Positions 22,067-29,157 of a DNA stretch of 32,378 nucleotides are shown in pieces (within the stretch, counting starts at the first letter, position 1; each line of letters begins with the position of its first letter). Under the pieces are notes generated by a model that ran no database searches, was not told the origin of the DNA, and worked only from the letters and a program-made list of their open reading frames with translations. The DNA is from CAZMUD01 sp964569715. Its GTDB lineage: Bacteria; Chloroflexota; Dehalococcoidia; Dehalococcoidales; UBA2162. A program made the position numbers and the translations under genes. The stretch is taken from the NCBI GenBank assembly GCA_964569715.1, contig CAZMUD010000007.1, forward strand, positions 1-32,378. Reading direction: 5' to 3'.

Positions 22067-22864
22067 ATGGTAGAGATACTGCAAAACAAGAATTCTGCAA
22101 CTAGATTCCAGATTCTGGTTGAAATTGCCGCTTCCGGCCCCAATATTCAGCAAAAGAGCATCGCAGTTAAGTTGGGTGTCACGCCACAAGCAATATCAGA
22201 CTATATTCGTCAATTAGTGGAGGAGGACCTGGTTGTCTCAACCGGTCGCTCTCACTATAGAGTAAGCGCGAAAGGGGTCAATTGGGTGCTTAACGTGCTT
22301 AGACAGCTGCGGGGCTACGCTTCTATGGTGGAGCAGGCAGTCACCAACATTACCGTCTGCGCAGCCATAGCTGAGTGCGACATAAGACAAGGGCAGGCTG
22401 TAGGACTCAACATGAAGAATGGTTTACTGTTTGCTACCAGCCAGACAAACGGTGGTGCCAGAGGTATCGCTGCATCAAGCGTAAGTCAGGGTGAGGATGT
22501 AGATGTCTCTAACATCGAAGGATTGGTAGAACTGACGGGAGGCAAGGTAACTATCTTACAGGTGCCTGGCATTCAAAAAGGTGGGTCAAGGCAAGTTGAC
22601 TTGGAACTGCTGCAAGCCCAGGTTACCAACAATCAGCCGGTCGGAGCTATTGGCATCGAGGCTTTGATTGCGCTAAGACGGGTAGATATTGAGCCTCGCT
22701 ACCTTTACGGCGTTACAGAAGCAGCCATCGAAGCAGCCCAATGCGGCTTATCTTTTACTATAGTTTGCACTGATGATGCTATCCCCGGACTGATTAAGAG
22801 TCTGCAAGAGAAAAGTCTGAATTACGAACTTATAGACTTGCGCCTAAAGGATAGCATGGTATAA
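22067..22864 (+). CDS. Winged-helix transcriptional regulator, archaeal-like family
   Basis: 265 aa. The N-terminal winged helix-turn-helix (about 10-70; FQILVEIAASGPNIQQKSIA then KLGVTPQAISDYIRQLVEEDLV, wing GRSHYRVSAKG) is followed by a ~180-residue domain with alternating beta/alpha pattern (GQAVGLNMKNGLLFAT, GLVELTGGKVTILQVPGI, PVGAIGIEALIALRRVDIEPRYLYG) that may bind a small ligand. By memory the layout resembles archaeal predicted regulators, but I could not verify a family. ATG at 22067 is chosen over the TTG at 22037; its ribosome site (GTGGTGA) is weak. Targets unknown. It lies between tRNA-Val and the STT3 region. Confidence 0.7.
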   Translation: MVEILQNKNSATRFQILVEIAASGPNIQQKSIAVKLGVTPQAISDYIRQLVEEDLVVSTGRSHYRVSAKGVNWVLNVLRQLRGYASMVEQAVTNITVCAAIAECDIRQGQAVGLNMKNGLLFATSQTNGGARGIAASSVSQGEDVDVSNIEGLVELTGGKVTILQVPGIQKGGSRQVDLELLQAQVTNNQPVGAIGIEALIALRRVDIEPRYLYGVTEAAIEAAQCGLSFTIVCTDDAIPGLIKSLQEKSLNYELIDLRLKDSMV

Positions 22865-22919
22865 CCCCTTTTTTGGCTCCTATCTCCAAAAACAAGCCAA
22901 AAATCAAGCCCCACAATTA

Positions 22920-22949
22920 TTGACTGTTGTCCACGAAGTCACTTATAAT
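22920..22949 (+). promoter_or_regulatory. Putative sigma70 promoter upstream of the 56-aa ORF
   Basis: TTGACT (22920-22925), 18-nt spacer, TATAAT (22944-22949). Predicted start near 22956; the leader contains a small hairpin AAGTTT-CCC-AAACTT (22976-22990). Confidence 0.55.
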
Positions 22950-23035
22950 TGATTATTACTCAAGAGACGTGTCAAAGTTTCCCAAACTTCGGATGATAGT
23001 AGTATGTGAACCTAAGATTATTGAGTGGGCGTGCT

Positions 23036-23206
23036 ATGAAGAATTATGCTGGTTTAGCTATTCATAATGATGAACTGACGTATAGCCAGAGAGTTCGTCA
23101 TGCCATCAATGCCATTCTGCATCGCGATAATTATTCGGTTTATAGCTATCTGGGCGAGTCGATTATTAATTTTAAAAATAAGGAAAACGTGATAGATTTC
23201 TCATAG
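23036..23206 (+). CDS. Hypothetical 56-aa protein
   Basis: Begins MKNYAGLAIHNDELTYSQRVRHAINAIL after ATG at 23036 and ends in ENVIDFS. It has mixed composition with a plausible amphipathic helix (SQRVRHAINAILHR) and no membrane segment. A good promoter lies about 80 nt upstream; the ribosome site (GAGTGGG) is weak, and a GTG at 23006 is an alternative start. I do not recognise a family. It could be real or chance. Confidence 0.3.
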   Translation: MKNYAGLAIHNDELTYSQRVRHAINAILHRDNYSVYSYLGESIINFKNKENVIDFS

Positions 23207-23210
23207 AAGA

Positions 23211-23309
23211 TTAGTTTTGGCGTAATGACTCTATTTCCCGTGCCAGGTCCTCTTGTGACCAGCCTCTCTTCTCTCGCAGCGCCTTCACCTTTTCCTTAAG
23301 CCCTTCCAT
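23211..23309 (-). pseudogene. Truncated XRE-type helix-turn-helix fragment
   Basis: The minus strand from ATG at 23309 encodes 32 residues, MEGLKEKVKALREKRGWSQE then DLAREIESLRQN, with GGAAGGG-like codons but no clear ribosome site. This matches the first two helices of Cro/CI (XRE) domains (LREKRGWSQEDLARE) and then stops before the recognition helix. It is most likely a remnant of a regulator gene. Confidence 0.45.
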
Positions 23310-23621
23310 TATACCTCAAAAACTATATTAAATGAAGTTCCGTCTGGTATAGCACCTGAAATTATAAACCAGGATAAGGACAGTTGTCAATATGTGTATC
23401 TTAAATTGCCAGATGGCAAGATAGGCTTTCAATCATCCTTAGATGGCTCTGGAATCACTTCATCACCGGGTCACAAGTTATTCTCGATTCCCCGATATCA
23501 TTACTGTAGCCGGCAAGAGCTGCTCTGCCGTGGTTACCCTCTTGCCAATAATTGGTCATTGTGTAATACTTAGCCTAGTAGCGCACAGCTGTAATCTGAT
23601 TTAGGAACAAGGAAAGGGAAT
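23310..23621. other. Intergenic stretch without a supported gene
   Basis: The plus strand is open from about 23280 to TAG at 23573, without a good start codon (first GTG at 23394) or ribosome site; the translation (NEVPSGIAPEIINQDKDS...) is not recognised and may be a decayed gene or chance. No repeat, terminator or convincing promoter is seen. Confidence 0.3.
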
Positions 23622-26027
23622 GTGAGCAAACTCTCTCCAAAAATCTTAAGTGGCATTTTACTGGCTCTGTTCTTCGGTGTTGCCCTATACCTTCGAGTCT
23701 ACCTCCCCTATGATAAGATCTTTGTTGGTGAGTGGATAAAGTTTGCCGGGGCTGATGCCTACTACCACATGCGCCTGGTTGACAATCTTGTCCATAACTT
23801 CCCCCACCTCGCAACCTTTGACCCCTACATGATTTACCCTGGCGGTGCCGGGATAGGTGGCATTCGCTTCTTTGATTGGCTCCTTGCCAGCATTATCTGG
23901 GTGATTGGCCTGGGTTCACCAACCGAGCACACTATTGATGTGGTCAGCGTTTATTTCCCGGCGGTTCTGGGTGCTCTAACCGTTATCCCTGTTTATTTCA
24001 TTGGCAAAGAGCTATTTGGCCGCTGGGCTGGTGTGCTCTCGGCGGCTCTAATAGCCGTAATGCCCGGTGAGTTTCTAGGTCGGTCAATACTCGGCTTCAC
24101 CGACCACCATGTCGCCGAGACGCTGTTCACCACCGTAACCATGCTGTTTTTGATTCTGGCTATCAAGGCAGCAAGTCAAAGACAATTAAGCTTCAACCAC
24201 CTCAGGCACCGAGATTGGGCAACAATCACCAAGCCTATTATTTATAGCCTGCTGGCTGGTGTTTTTCTAGGGGTCTACATCTTTACCTTTATGGGAGCAC
24301 TTCTTTTTGTCTTCATAATCTTTATCTACTTTGTAATCCAGTTTATTATTGACCACCTGAAGCACAAATCCACTGACTACCTCTGCTTTGTTGGCGTTAT
24401 TTTCTTCCTGGTTGCCCTGATTATATCCTGTCTAATTTCCCCAGGCAGGTTTTACCTGGTTGCCCTGATTATCGCTTTGCTTGTCCCGCTGGTCTTGAGC
24501 GGCGTCTCCCGACTTATGACGGGTAAGAAGATAAAGCCAGCCTATTACCCACTGACCCTGGTTGGACTTGGGCTAGCCGGGCTGGGCTTATTTTACCTCA
24601 TTAACCCCACTCTTCTCAGCTCAATGCTAAATACATTCGGCATCTTTTTTCCGAGGGGTACTCAGCTTGCCACCATAGAAGCGCAGCCACTCCTTTTCCC
24701 CAACGGTAACTTCTCACTTTCGGTTGCCTGGGGTAACTTCACCACCGGCTTTTTCTTTAGCTTCATCAGCCTCGGCATCCTGGTCTACCTCGTTGTTAAA
24801 CGAGGTAATGCCGAAAAAAGTCTTCTGCTGGTGTGGAGCCTGGTAATACTGTTAGCTACTCTCGGGCAGCGCCGCTTTGCCTATTACTTTGCGGTCAATG
24901 TGGCTCTGCTTACCGGCTACCTGTCGTGGAGAGTCCTCGAGCTGGCTGGTTTCAAGGAATTGACCGCCAAGGCTGTAAAAACACTGGAAAAAGTAAAAAG
25001 GGGGAAAGCCAAGCCGAAAAACGGTGGCTTCTACATCACTATCAGTCAAGTAAATATGGCTTTAGCCGTGCTCATTGTCTTCCTTGTTGTTTTCGCCCCC
25101 ATCGTTCTCTTCCCCAATCCCAAGACTGCACCGGCAATCACTACGGCCAGTCAGGTACGCTTTGCCCCCAGTGACGCCTGGGTTAGCTCCCTCTCCTGGC
25201 TGAAGGAAAACACTCCCGACCCCTTTGGCAATCCTGATTTCTATTATCACCTGGAGACAAGCCGCAAATACAGTTCCCTGTCTGGGTTGATGGGAAGTTT
25301 CCCAAACCCCTCTGGTGACCCGGATTTCTATTACCACCTGGAGCAGAGCTATCCCTACCCTGAATCTGCCTACGGTGTAATGGCCTGGTGGGATTATGGT
25401 TACTGGATTACCCGCATTGCCCACCGCATACCGAATGCCAATCCCAGTCAAGGCACTCGGGCGGTGACCAGTGTAGCTAGCTTCTTTACCGCACAGGATG
25501 AAAACTCAGCCAACGAAATAACACAAGAATCGGGCTCGTCATACATAATTGTTGATTTCGAGACAGCCACCAGCAAATTCTGGGCGATTGTTCTCTGGGC
25601 AGGAAAGGACCAGGCCGAATTTTTTGATATCTACTACCTGCCACAGGAAACCGAACTGGTGCCGTATTTGCTTTATTATCCTGAATACTACCGCTCATTA
25701 TCTAGCCGGTTGTACAACTTTGACGGCAAGGCAGTAACCCCTGAAAGCACAGTGGTGATTTCCCACGAGGAAATGGTGAGCCAGGAAGGTATACTTCTTA
25801 AGGTAATCGACAGCGCAGAACAATTCACCAGCTACGAAGAGGCAGAAGCCTATCTTTTAAGCCGGGAGTCAGGCAATTATAAAATAGTGGGCGCTAACCA
25901 ATTTATCAGCCCAGTACCGCTAGAAGCACTGGAACACTACCAGCTGATTCATAGCTCCGACGAAGCCGTAAGGTATTCCGAAACAGGTGTGGTGCCAGCA
26001 GTAAAAATCTTTGAATACATAGACTAA
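23622..26027 (+). CDS. STT3/AglB-type oligosaccharyltransferase, archaeal-like
   Basis: 801 aa. Transfers a lipid-linked glycan to asparagine of secreted proteins. The N-terminal half is polytopic, with about 12 hydrophobic helices; the first external loop carries FAGADAYYHMRLVDNL (catalytic Asp, D45), a later loop GFTDHHVAETLF, and the soluble C-terminal domain the signature WWDYG (589-593, in MAWWDYGYWITRIAHRIPNANPSQ). These are features of archaeal AglB and eukaryotic STT3 rather than generic glycosyltransferases. GTG at 23622 is preceded by GGAAAGGG. An internal 29-residue duplication lies just before WWDYG (534-590). No glycan-assembly genes are adjacent, so the donor glycan cannot be inferred. 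Confidence 0.88.
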   Translation: MSKLSPKILSGILLALFFGVALYLRVYLPYDKIFVGEWIKFAGADAYYHMRLVDNLVHNFPHLATFDPYMIYPGGAGIGGIRFFDWLLASIIWVIGLGSPTEHTIDVVSVYFPAVLGALTVIPVYFIGKELFGRWAGVLSAALIAVMPGEFLGRSILGFTDHHVAETLFTTVTMLFLILAIKAASQRQLSFNHLRHRDWATITKPIIYSLLAGVFLGVYIFTFMGALLFVFIIFIYFVIQFIIDHLKHKSTDYLCFVGVIFFLVALIISCLISPGRFYLVALIIALLVPLVLSGVSRLMTGKKIKPAYYPLTLVGLGLAGLGLFYLINPTLLSSMLNTFGIFFPRGTQLATIEAQPLLFPNGNFSLSVAWGNFTTGFFFSFISLGILVYLVVKRGNAEKSLLLVWSLVILLATLGQRRFAYYFAVNVALLTGYLSWRVLELAGFKELTAKAVKTLEKVKRGKAKPKNGGFYITISQVNMALAVLIVFLVVFAPIVLFPNPKTAPAITTASQVRFAPSDAWVSSLSWLKENTPDPFGNPDFYYHLETSRKYSSLSGLMGSFPNPSGDPDFYYHLEQSYPYPESAYGVMAWWDYGYWITRIAHRIPNANPSQGTRAVTSVASFFTAQDENSANEITQESGSSYIIVDFETATSKFWAIVLWAGKDQAEFFDIYYLPQETELVPYLLYYPEYYRSLSSRLYNFDGKAVTPESTVVISHEEMVSQEGILLKVIDSAEQFTSYEEAEAYLLSRESGNYKIVGANQFISPVPLEALEHYQLIHSSDEAVRYSETGVVPAVKIFEYID

Positions 26028-26031
26028 GTCC

Positions 26032-26142
26032 TTAGGTATAAACGGTTACCACCGATGCCTGTTTAGTATTGTGTTCATCAAAGAAGATAACCACCAGGTT
26101 CCTATGCCTAGGCAGGTTCATATCGCTCCCAGTGATGGCCAT
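26032..26142 (-). pseudogene. 36-codon fragment, C-terminal remnant of an unknown gene
   Basis: The minus strand from ATG at 26142 to TAA at 26032 reads MAITGSDMNLPRHRNLVVIF and ends DEHNTKQASVVTVYT, a pattern like the last beta strands of a small domain. It begins at the point where the kinase relic breaks off, overlapping its stop. I cannot name the family; some small toxin-like domains end in a similar VVTVY strand. Confidence 0.35.
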
Positions 26143-26480
26143 TACTCAGGCGCGGCGTAGGGAGGAGTCATAGCGTATTTCTGCGTGTCCAAGGCAGTGG
26201 TTGCCTCAGCATAACGCGCGATGCCAAAATCGGCCAGACACCACTGCCCTTTAAGCAAAAGGACGTTCTCTGGCTTCAGATCCCGATGCACAATACGATC
26301 GGCAATTGCCACCAAAGCCTCGGCTATGTCGCTGAGTACCCCAATGGCATCATCCATGCTTTTCAAGATGCTCCCGTAGCGACCTCTCCACTCTGGGCAT
26401 CACCATAACCCAGAAGTCACTCCATTCGCCCCGGTCAAGGACTGCACAAATGTGGCTTTCGTGCAATGTTGAATGATTTG
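26142..26480 (-). pseudogene. Broken serine/threonine protein kinase
   Basis: Two frames together spell a Hanks-type kinase without its ATP-binding N-lobe. The upstream part (about 26365-26480) reads LHESHICAVLDRGEWSDFWV then MVMPRVERSLREHLEKHG and hits TGA; one base out of phase the sequence continues MDDAIGVLSDIAEALVAI, the catalytic loop HRDLKPENVLL, the metal-binding DFG in CLADFGIARY, and PPYAAPE, where TAA ends it at 26142. The glycine-rich loop and catalytic lysine are missing, as is everything after the APE motif. The frameshift lies near 26362-26368. The intact catalytic motifs suggest recent decay, or that a sequencing error adds to the truncation. Confidence 0.7.
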
Positions 26481-26482
26481 GA

Positions 26483-28042
26483 CTATGGAAAATTCACCTC
26501 GATACCTTCCCAGGCGTCGAGTTCTTCGCGAGCCGGGTCGATCGCTATTCGGCACGGAACGTCGAATAGCATAGTTGCGCGGTTGTCAACAGTATAAGAC
26601 TCCCATTTCGGAATCCCCGGGTGATTGGGGTCTCCGCTGCGCGCGAAGGCGACCCACGCCTCGCTCATCGCTTCGGCCAGCTCGTATTTGTCTGGACGAC
26701 CGCCGGTTATGGGCATATCGTCGACATTGTCGAACACGAACGCAATCTCGAGAGCATGGCATGCCTTGAAGAGGTCCCCAAGGTAATCGGTTCCCCAGGT
26801 GAACAGGTACATATAGACTGGAGCGGTGCCACCCGCTGTCTTGCGTTCCGCTAGTAGGATGGACGCCCGCCGGAATCCTTCACTGGTAACCCCGATTAAC
26901 AGGTCCCAGGGCGAGGCATTGGGCCGTGTCCTCTTATAGACACTAAGCACACCGTCCAGCCTATCGCCGAGCAAAGGTGCCAGGCGTTCGCGCAACTCTG
27001 ACTCTGTAAGCCTGCGGCGCCGGGGGTCAGCAGCCAGGAAGAGTGCAGATTCGTCCCGATTGCAACCGATTATGAGCGGTACATCCGCCGCTGTTGGTGC
27101 AGCTACAGGATAGAATGGATGGGCGGGGAGGTAATGACCGTCCACTACTGGGGCAAACCGCATTATGGCTCCAGTAGGCACACCCATCATACCGATGCGC
27201 GGCTGTTCCGGCAATCCGTTCACTGCATCCAGCAGTTGTTGTGCCGGTAGTGCCTGGAGCTTCTCAATCTGGTCTGCCTTGATATCCAGCTTAGCCAGTA
27301 GACGCTCGGCGAAGTCCGTAGCATCCTTGGCCTCTGCACCACGTAGTCCTGGGCCGCTCTCTATGACAGCGCGATGAAATAGGCCCTTTGCTGAAGGCAA
27401 TGCCAGCATCGTGCTAACCTTACTGCCACCACCGGACTCACCGAAGATGGTCACGTTATTGGCATCGCCGCCGAAGGCTTTGATATTGTCCCGTATCCAC
27501 TCAAGGGCCAGCACCGCATCCAGCATTCCGGCCACACCAGAACCGGCGAATGCCTCACCGGCGACATCCGCCAGATGTAAATAGCCGAAGACGTTCAGCC
27601 GATGGTTAATTGTCACTACGACCAAATTACCACGTTTGGCAAGCGCAGCGCCGTTATACCCCACCTCCGAACCGGCACCTTGCGCATAGCCGCGACCATG
27701 CAGCCACATCATGACGGGGCGTCTCCCCCCGTCCCCTATACCTGGCGTCCATACATTCAGTACCAGGCAGTCTTCACTCTGAGGCAGGTGTCTCCTGAGC
27801 CCCATGATGCGTTCGTCAACCACAGCCTCATCACAGTCAACCAGAGCTCCCGATTGTGGGCAGATTGGTCCGAAGTCAGCGGTGTAACGCATACCTGTCC
27901 ACGGCTCAACCGGGAGCGGTGGCAGGAAACGACGTTTGCCGCCGGTCGGAGCACCGTATGGGACGCCTTTGAAGGTGAAAACCTTCCGCTCCATAGTGCC
28001 ACAGACTTTACCAACGGTTGTTTCTACTATAACTTCGCTCAC
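26483..28042 (-). CDS. Type-B carboxylesterase
   Basis: 519 aa alpha/beta-hydrolase of the carboxylesterase/lipase family, hydrolysing carboxylic esters. Motifs in order: FKGVPYGAPTGGKRRFLPP, SEDCLVLNVWTP, an oxyanion-hole region LHGRGYAQGAG (Arg where HGGG is usual), nucleophile S203 in IFGESGGGSKVSTML, acid Glu in CNRDESALF (about 337) and His in KACHALEIAFVFDN (about 432). No signal peptide. GTG at 28042 has GGAG 7 nt upstream. Hand counts of two lines inside the gene give 63-65% GC against 50-58% in sampled atp lines, and the kinase relic lies at its 3' side, so recent acquisition is plausible. Confidence 0.88.
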   Translation of the reverse strand: MSEVIVETTVGKVCGTMERKVFTFKGVPYGAPTGGKRRFLPPLPVEPWTGMRYTADFGPICPQSGALVDCDEAVVDERIMGLRRHLPQSEDCLVLNVWTPGIGDGGRRPVMMWLHGRGYAQGAGSEVGYNGAALAKRGNLVVVTINHRLNVFGYLHLADVAGEAFAGSGVAGMLDAVLALEWIRDNIKAFGGDANNVTIFGESGGGSKVSTMLALPSAKGLFHRAVIESGPGLRGAEAKDATDFAERLLAKLDIKADQIEKLQALPAQQLLDAVNGLPEQPRIGMMGVPTGAIMRFAPVVDGHYLPAHPFYPVAAPTAADVPLIIGCNRDESALFLAADPRRRRLTESELRERLAPLLGDRLDGVLSVYKRTRPNASPWDLLIGVTSEGFRRASILLAERKTAGGTAPVYMYLFTWGTDYLGDLFKACHALEIAFVFDNVDDMPITGGRPDKYELAEAMSEAWVAFARSGDPNHPGIPKWESYTVDNRATMLFDVPCRIAIDPAREELDAWEGIEVNFP

Positions 28043-28203
28043 GACCTGCTCCTTTCCATTAGTATATTAATGTTTGATACGTTCGATATCGCCACCATTG
28101 TCTAGCTTTTACTCAACCTCTGTCAAGATATTCCCCAGGAACAAGAATAGGCTGAGTTCAGCGTCAACAAGGACATATACCGGCGCGATGCCAAAACTGA
28201 AAC

Positions 28204-28233
28204 TTGACAACTTGACCTAACTTATGGTTTAAT
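28204..28233 (+). promoter_or_regulatory. Putative promoter of the 28240-28510 RNA
   Basis: TTGACA (28204-28209), 18-nt spacer, TTTAAT (28228-28233). A second TTGACC starts at 28212. Upstream, 28043-28200 between the esterase and this promoter shows no gene or repeat. Confidence 0.45.
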
Positions 28234-28239
28234 AATTAG

Positions 28240-28510
28240 TAAGAAGCTACATACTACCACTCGAATTTTGCTTCGGAGGTGGATTATGAGGCTTCACGCA
28301 ATACTGGGAGTATGGCAGGTTGACAGTTGAAGCCCTGCTTGACAGCAGGGCAACCGGAACTCGAACTTGGCTCGGTAGAGTAAGTTAGAGGCCGGTCTTA
28401 TAGAGGAGAGGCCTGCTGCGGTAGTGAATACCGCAAGTGAGTTGGGTTCGAGACAGACTAGACTAGATCAGCCAGTGGAGAGCACTTTATGTAGTGCTCT
28501 CCACTTTTTT
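28240..28510 (+). ncRNA. Candidate structured RNA or leader ending in a strong terminator
   Basis: A non-coding stretch of about 270 nt between a plausible promoter and a 13-bp terminator. Visible hairpins: ATACT-GGG-AGTAT (28301-28313), GCCCTGC / GCAGGGC with a 6-nt loop (28332-28351), AGGCC / GGCCT (28389-28414) and TGCGGTA-GTGAA-TACCGCA (28417-28435). A long-range pairing CTCGAAC (28360-28366) with GTTCGAG (28446-28452) would close over the last two; it competes with a local AACTT / AAGTT hairpin (28364-28386). I compared it by eye with RNase P, tmRNA, SRP, 6S and the common riboswitch cores and recognised none. It could be a stand-alone RNA or a transcription-attenuating leader of the DUF1893 gene 92 nt downstream. 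Confidence 0.5.
28474..28510 (+). terminator. Strong intrinsic terminator
   Basis: Perfect 13-bp stem AGTGGAGAGCACT (28474-28486) / AGTGCTCTCCACT (28493-28505) with a 6-nt loop, followed by T6 (28505-28510). Confidence 0.9.
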
Positions 28511-28601
28511 CTGAAGCATGATTGAATTGAGCATTATAAAGCCGCTTCAAACTTGACAGCCACAGAGCAGGAGTTTTATCATCACCGGAGGATAAACTCA
28601 G

Positions 28602-29006
28602 ATGTACACGCCTTTGCTCAATGAATTCCTGTTAAGCAGTGATACCTTCCAGGTGTATGAAGGTAACCAACTAATCTTTTCCTCAACTAAAGATAGGTTA
28701 CTCCCCTTACTTGAATACATTGATAGGTCTGCTCCCCATCACCAGCAGGTGATAATACTGGATAAAATAATGGGTAACGCTGCCGCTTTACTATCTGTCG
28801 AGGCTGGTTGCCGGGAGGTTTACAGCCCATTAGGCAGCCAACTTGCCGTCAAGACACTGGACAAATATGGCATTAAATATCAACTCACCGAAATTGTCCC
28901 CTATACTCAAAAACCCAACGGGGAAGACGTGTGTCCTATGGAGAAATTATCAATAGATAAAGAGCCTGAAGAATTCCACGAAGCAATTAGAAGTATTATC
29001 AAATAG
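28602..29006 (+). CDS. DUF1893 domain protein
   Basis: 134 aa. Resembles DUF1893 proteins, a small cytidine-deaminase-like fold of unknown function known from archaea and some bacteria. Features: FQVYEGNQLIFSSTKDRLLPLLEYI, ILDKIMGNAAALLSVEAGCREVYSP, LDKYGIKYQLTEIVPYTQ and a conserved CPMEKL (C near 106). No membrane segment. ATG at 28602 has GGAGG at 10-nt spacing. It follows the candidate RNA and terminator, so its expression may depend on read-through; no other promoter is clear between 28511 and 28601. Confidence 0.75.
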   Translation: MYTPLLNEFLLSSDTFQVYEGNQLIFSSTKDRLLPLLEYIDRSAPHHQQVIILDKIMGNAAALLSVEAGCREVYSPLGSQLAVKTLDKYGIKYQLTEIVPYTQKPNGEDVCPMEKLSIDKEPEEFHEAIRSIIK

Positions 29007-29157
29007 AAGAGAGAAAAGGTGCCCCTACCACCTTCCTATTAGAGAAATGCTAGCCGAGCGGGTCAACCAGTATCAGGAAGAGAAGAGGAAATACCAAGAA
29101 CGGGCTACTACCCGGTAAACCTGACAAATACCGCTTGAATTTCGAAAGGGGGGGATG

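Noticed and set aside
22870..22903. Inverted repeat TTTTTGGCT / AGCCAAAAA after the regulator gene as a terminator.
   Set aside because: The T-run precedes rather than follows the stem on the plus strand and the loop is long; no gene ends against it on the minus strand.
23331..23573. Open plus-strand frame of 80 codons before the STT3 gene.
   Set aside because: No start codon with a ribosome site, unrecognised sequence; could be a relic but cannot be supported as a gene.
28410..28455. Resemblance of the TGCGGTA-GTGAA-TACCGCA hairpin and following GGTTCGAG to group II intron domain V.
   Set aside because: The catalytic AGC triad and the characteristic bulge are absent, and there is no reverse transcriptase or intron boundary motif.
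29008..29118. Small frame with a charged helix (QYQEEKRKYQERA) between the DUF1893 and MBL genes.
   Set aside because: Only 23 codons from ATG at 29047, no ribosome site; may be a frameshifted remnant, too little to call.
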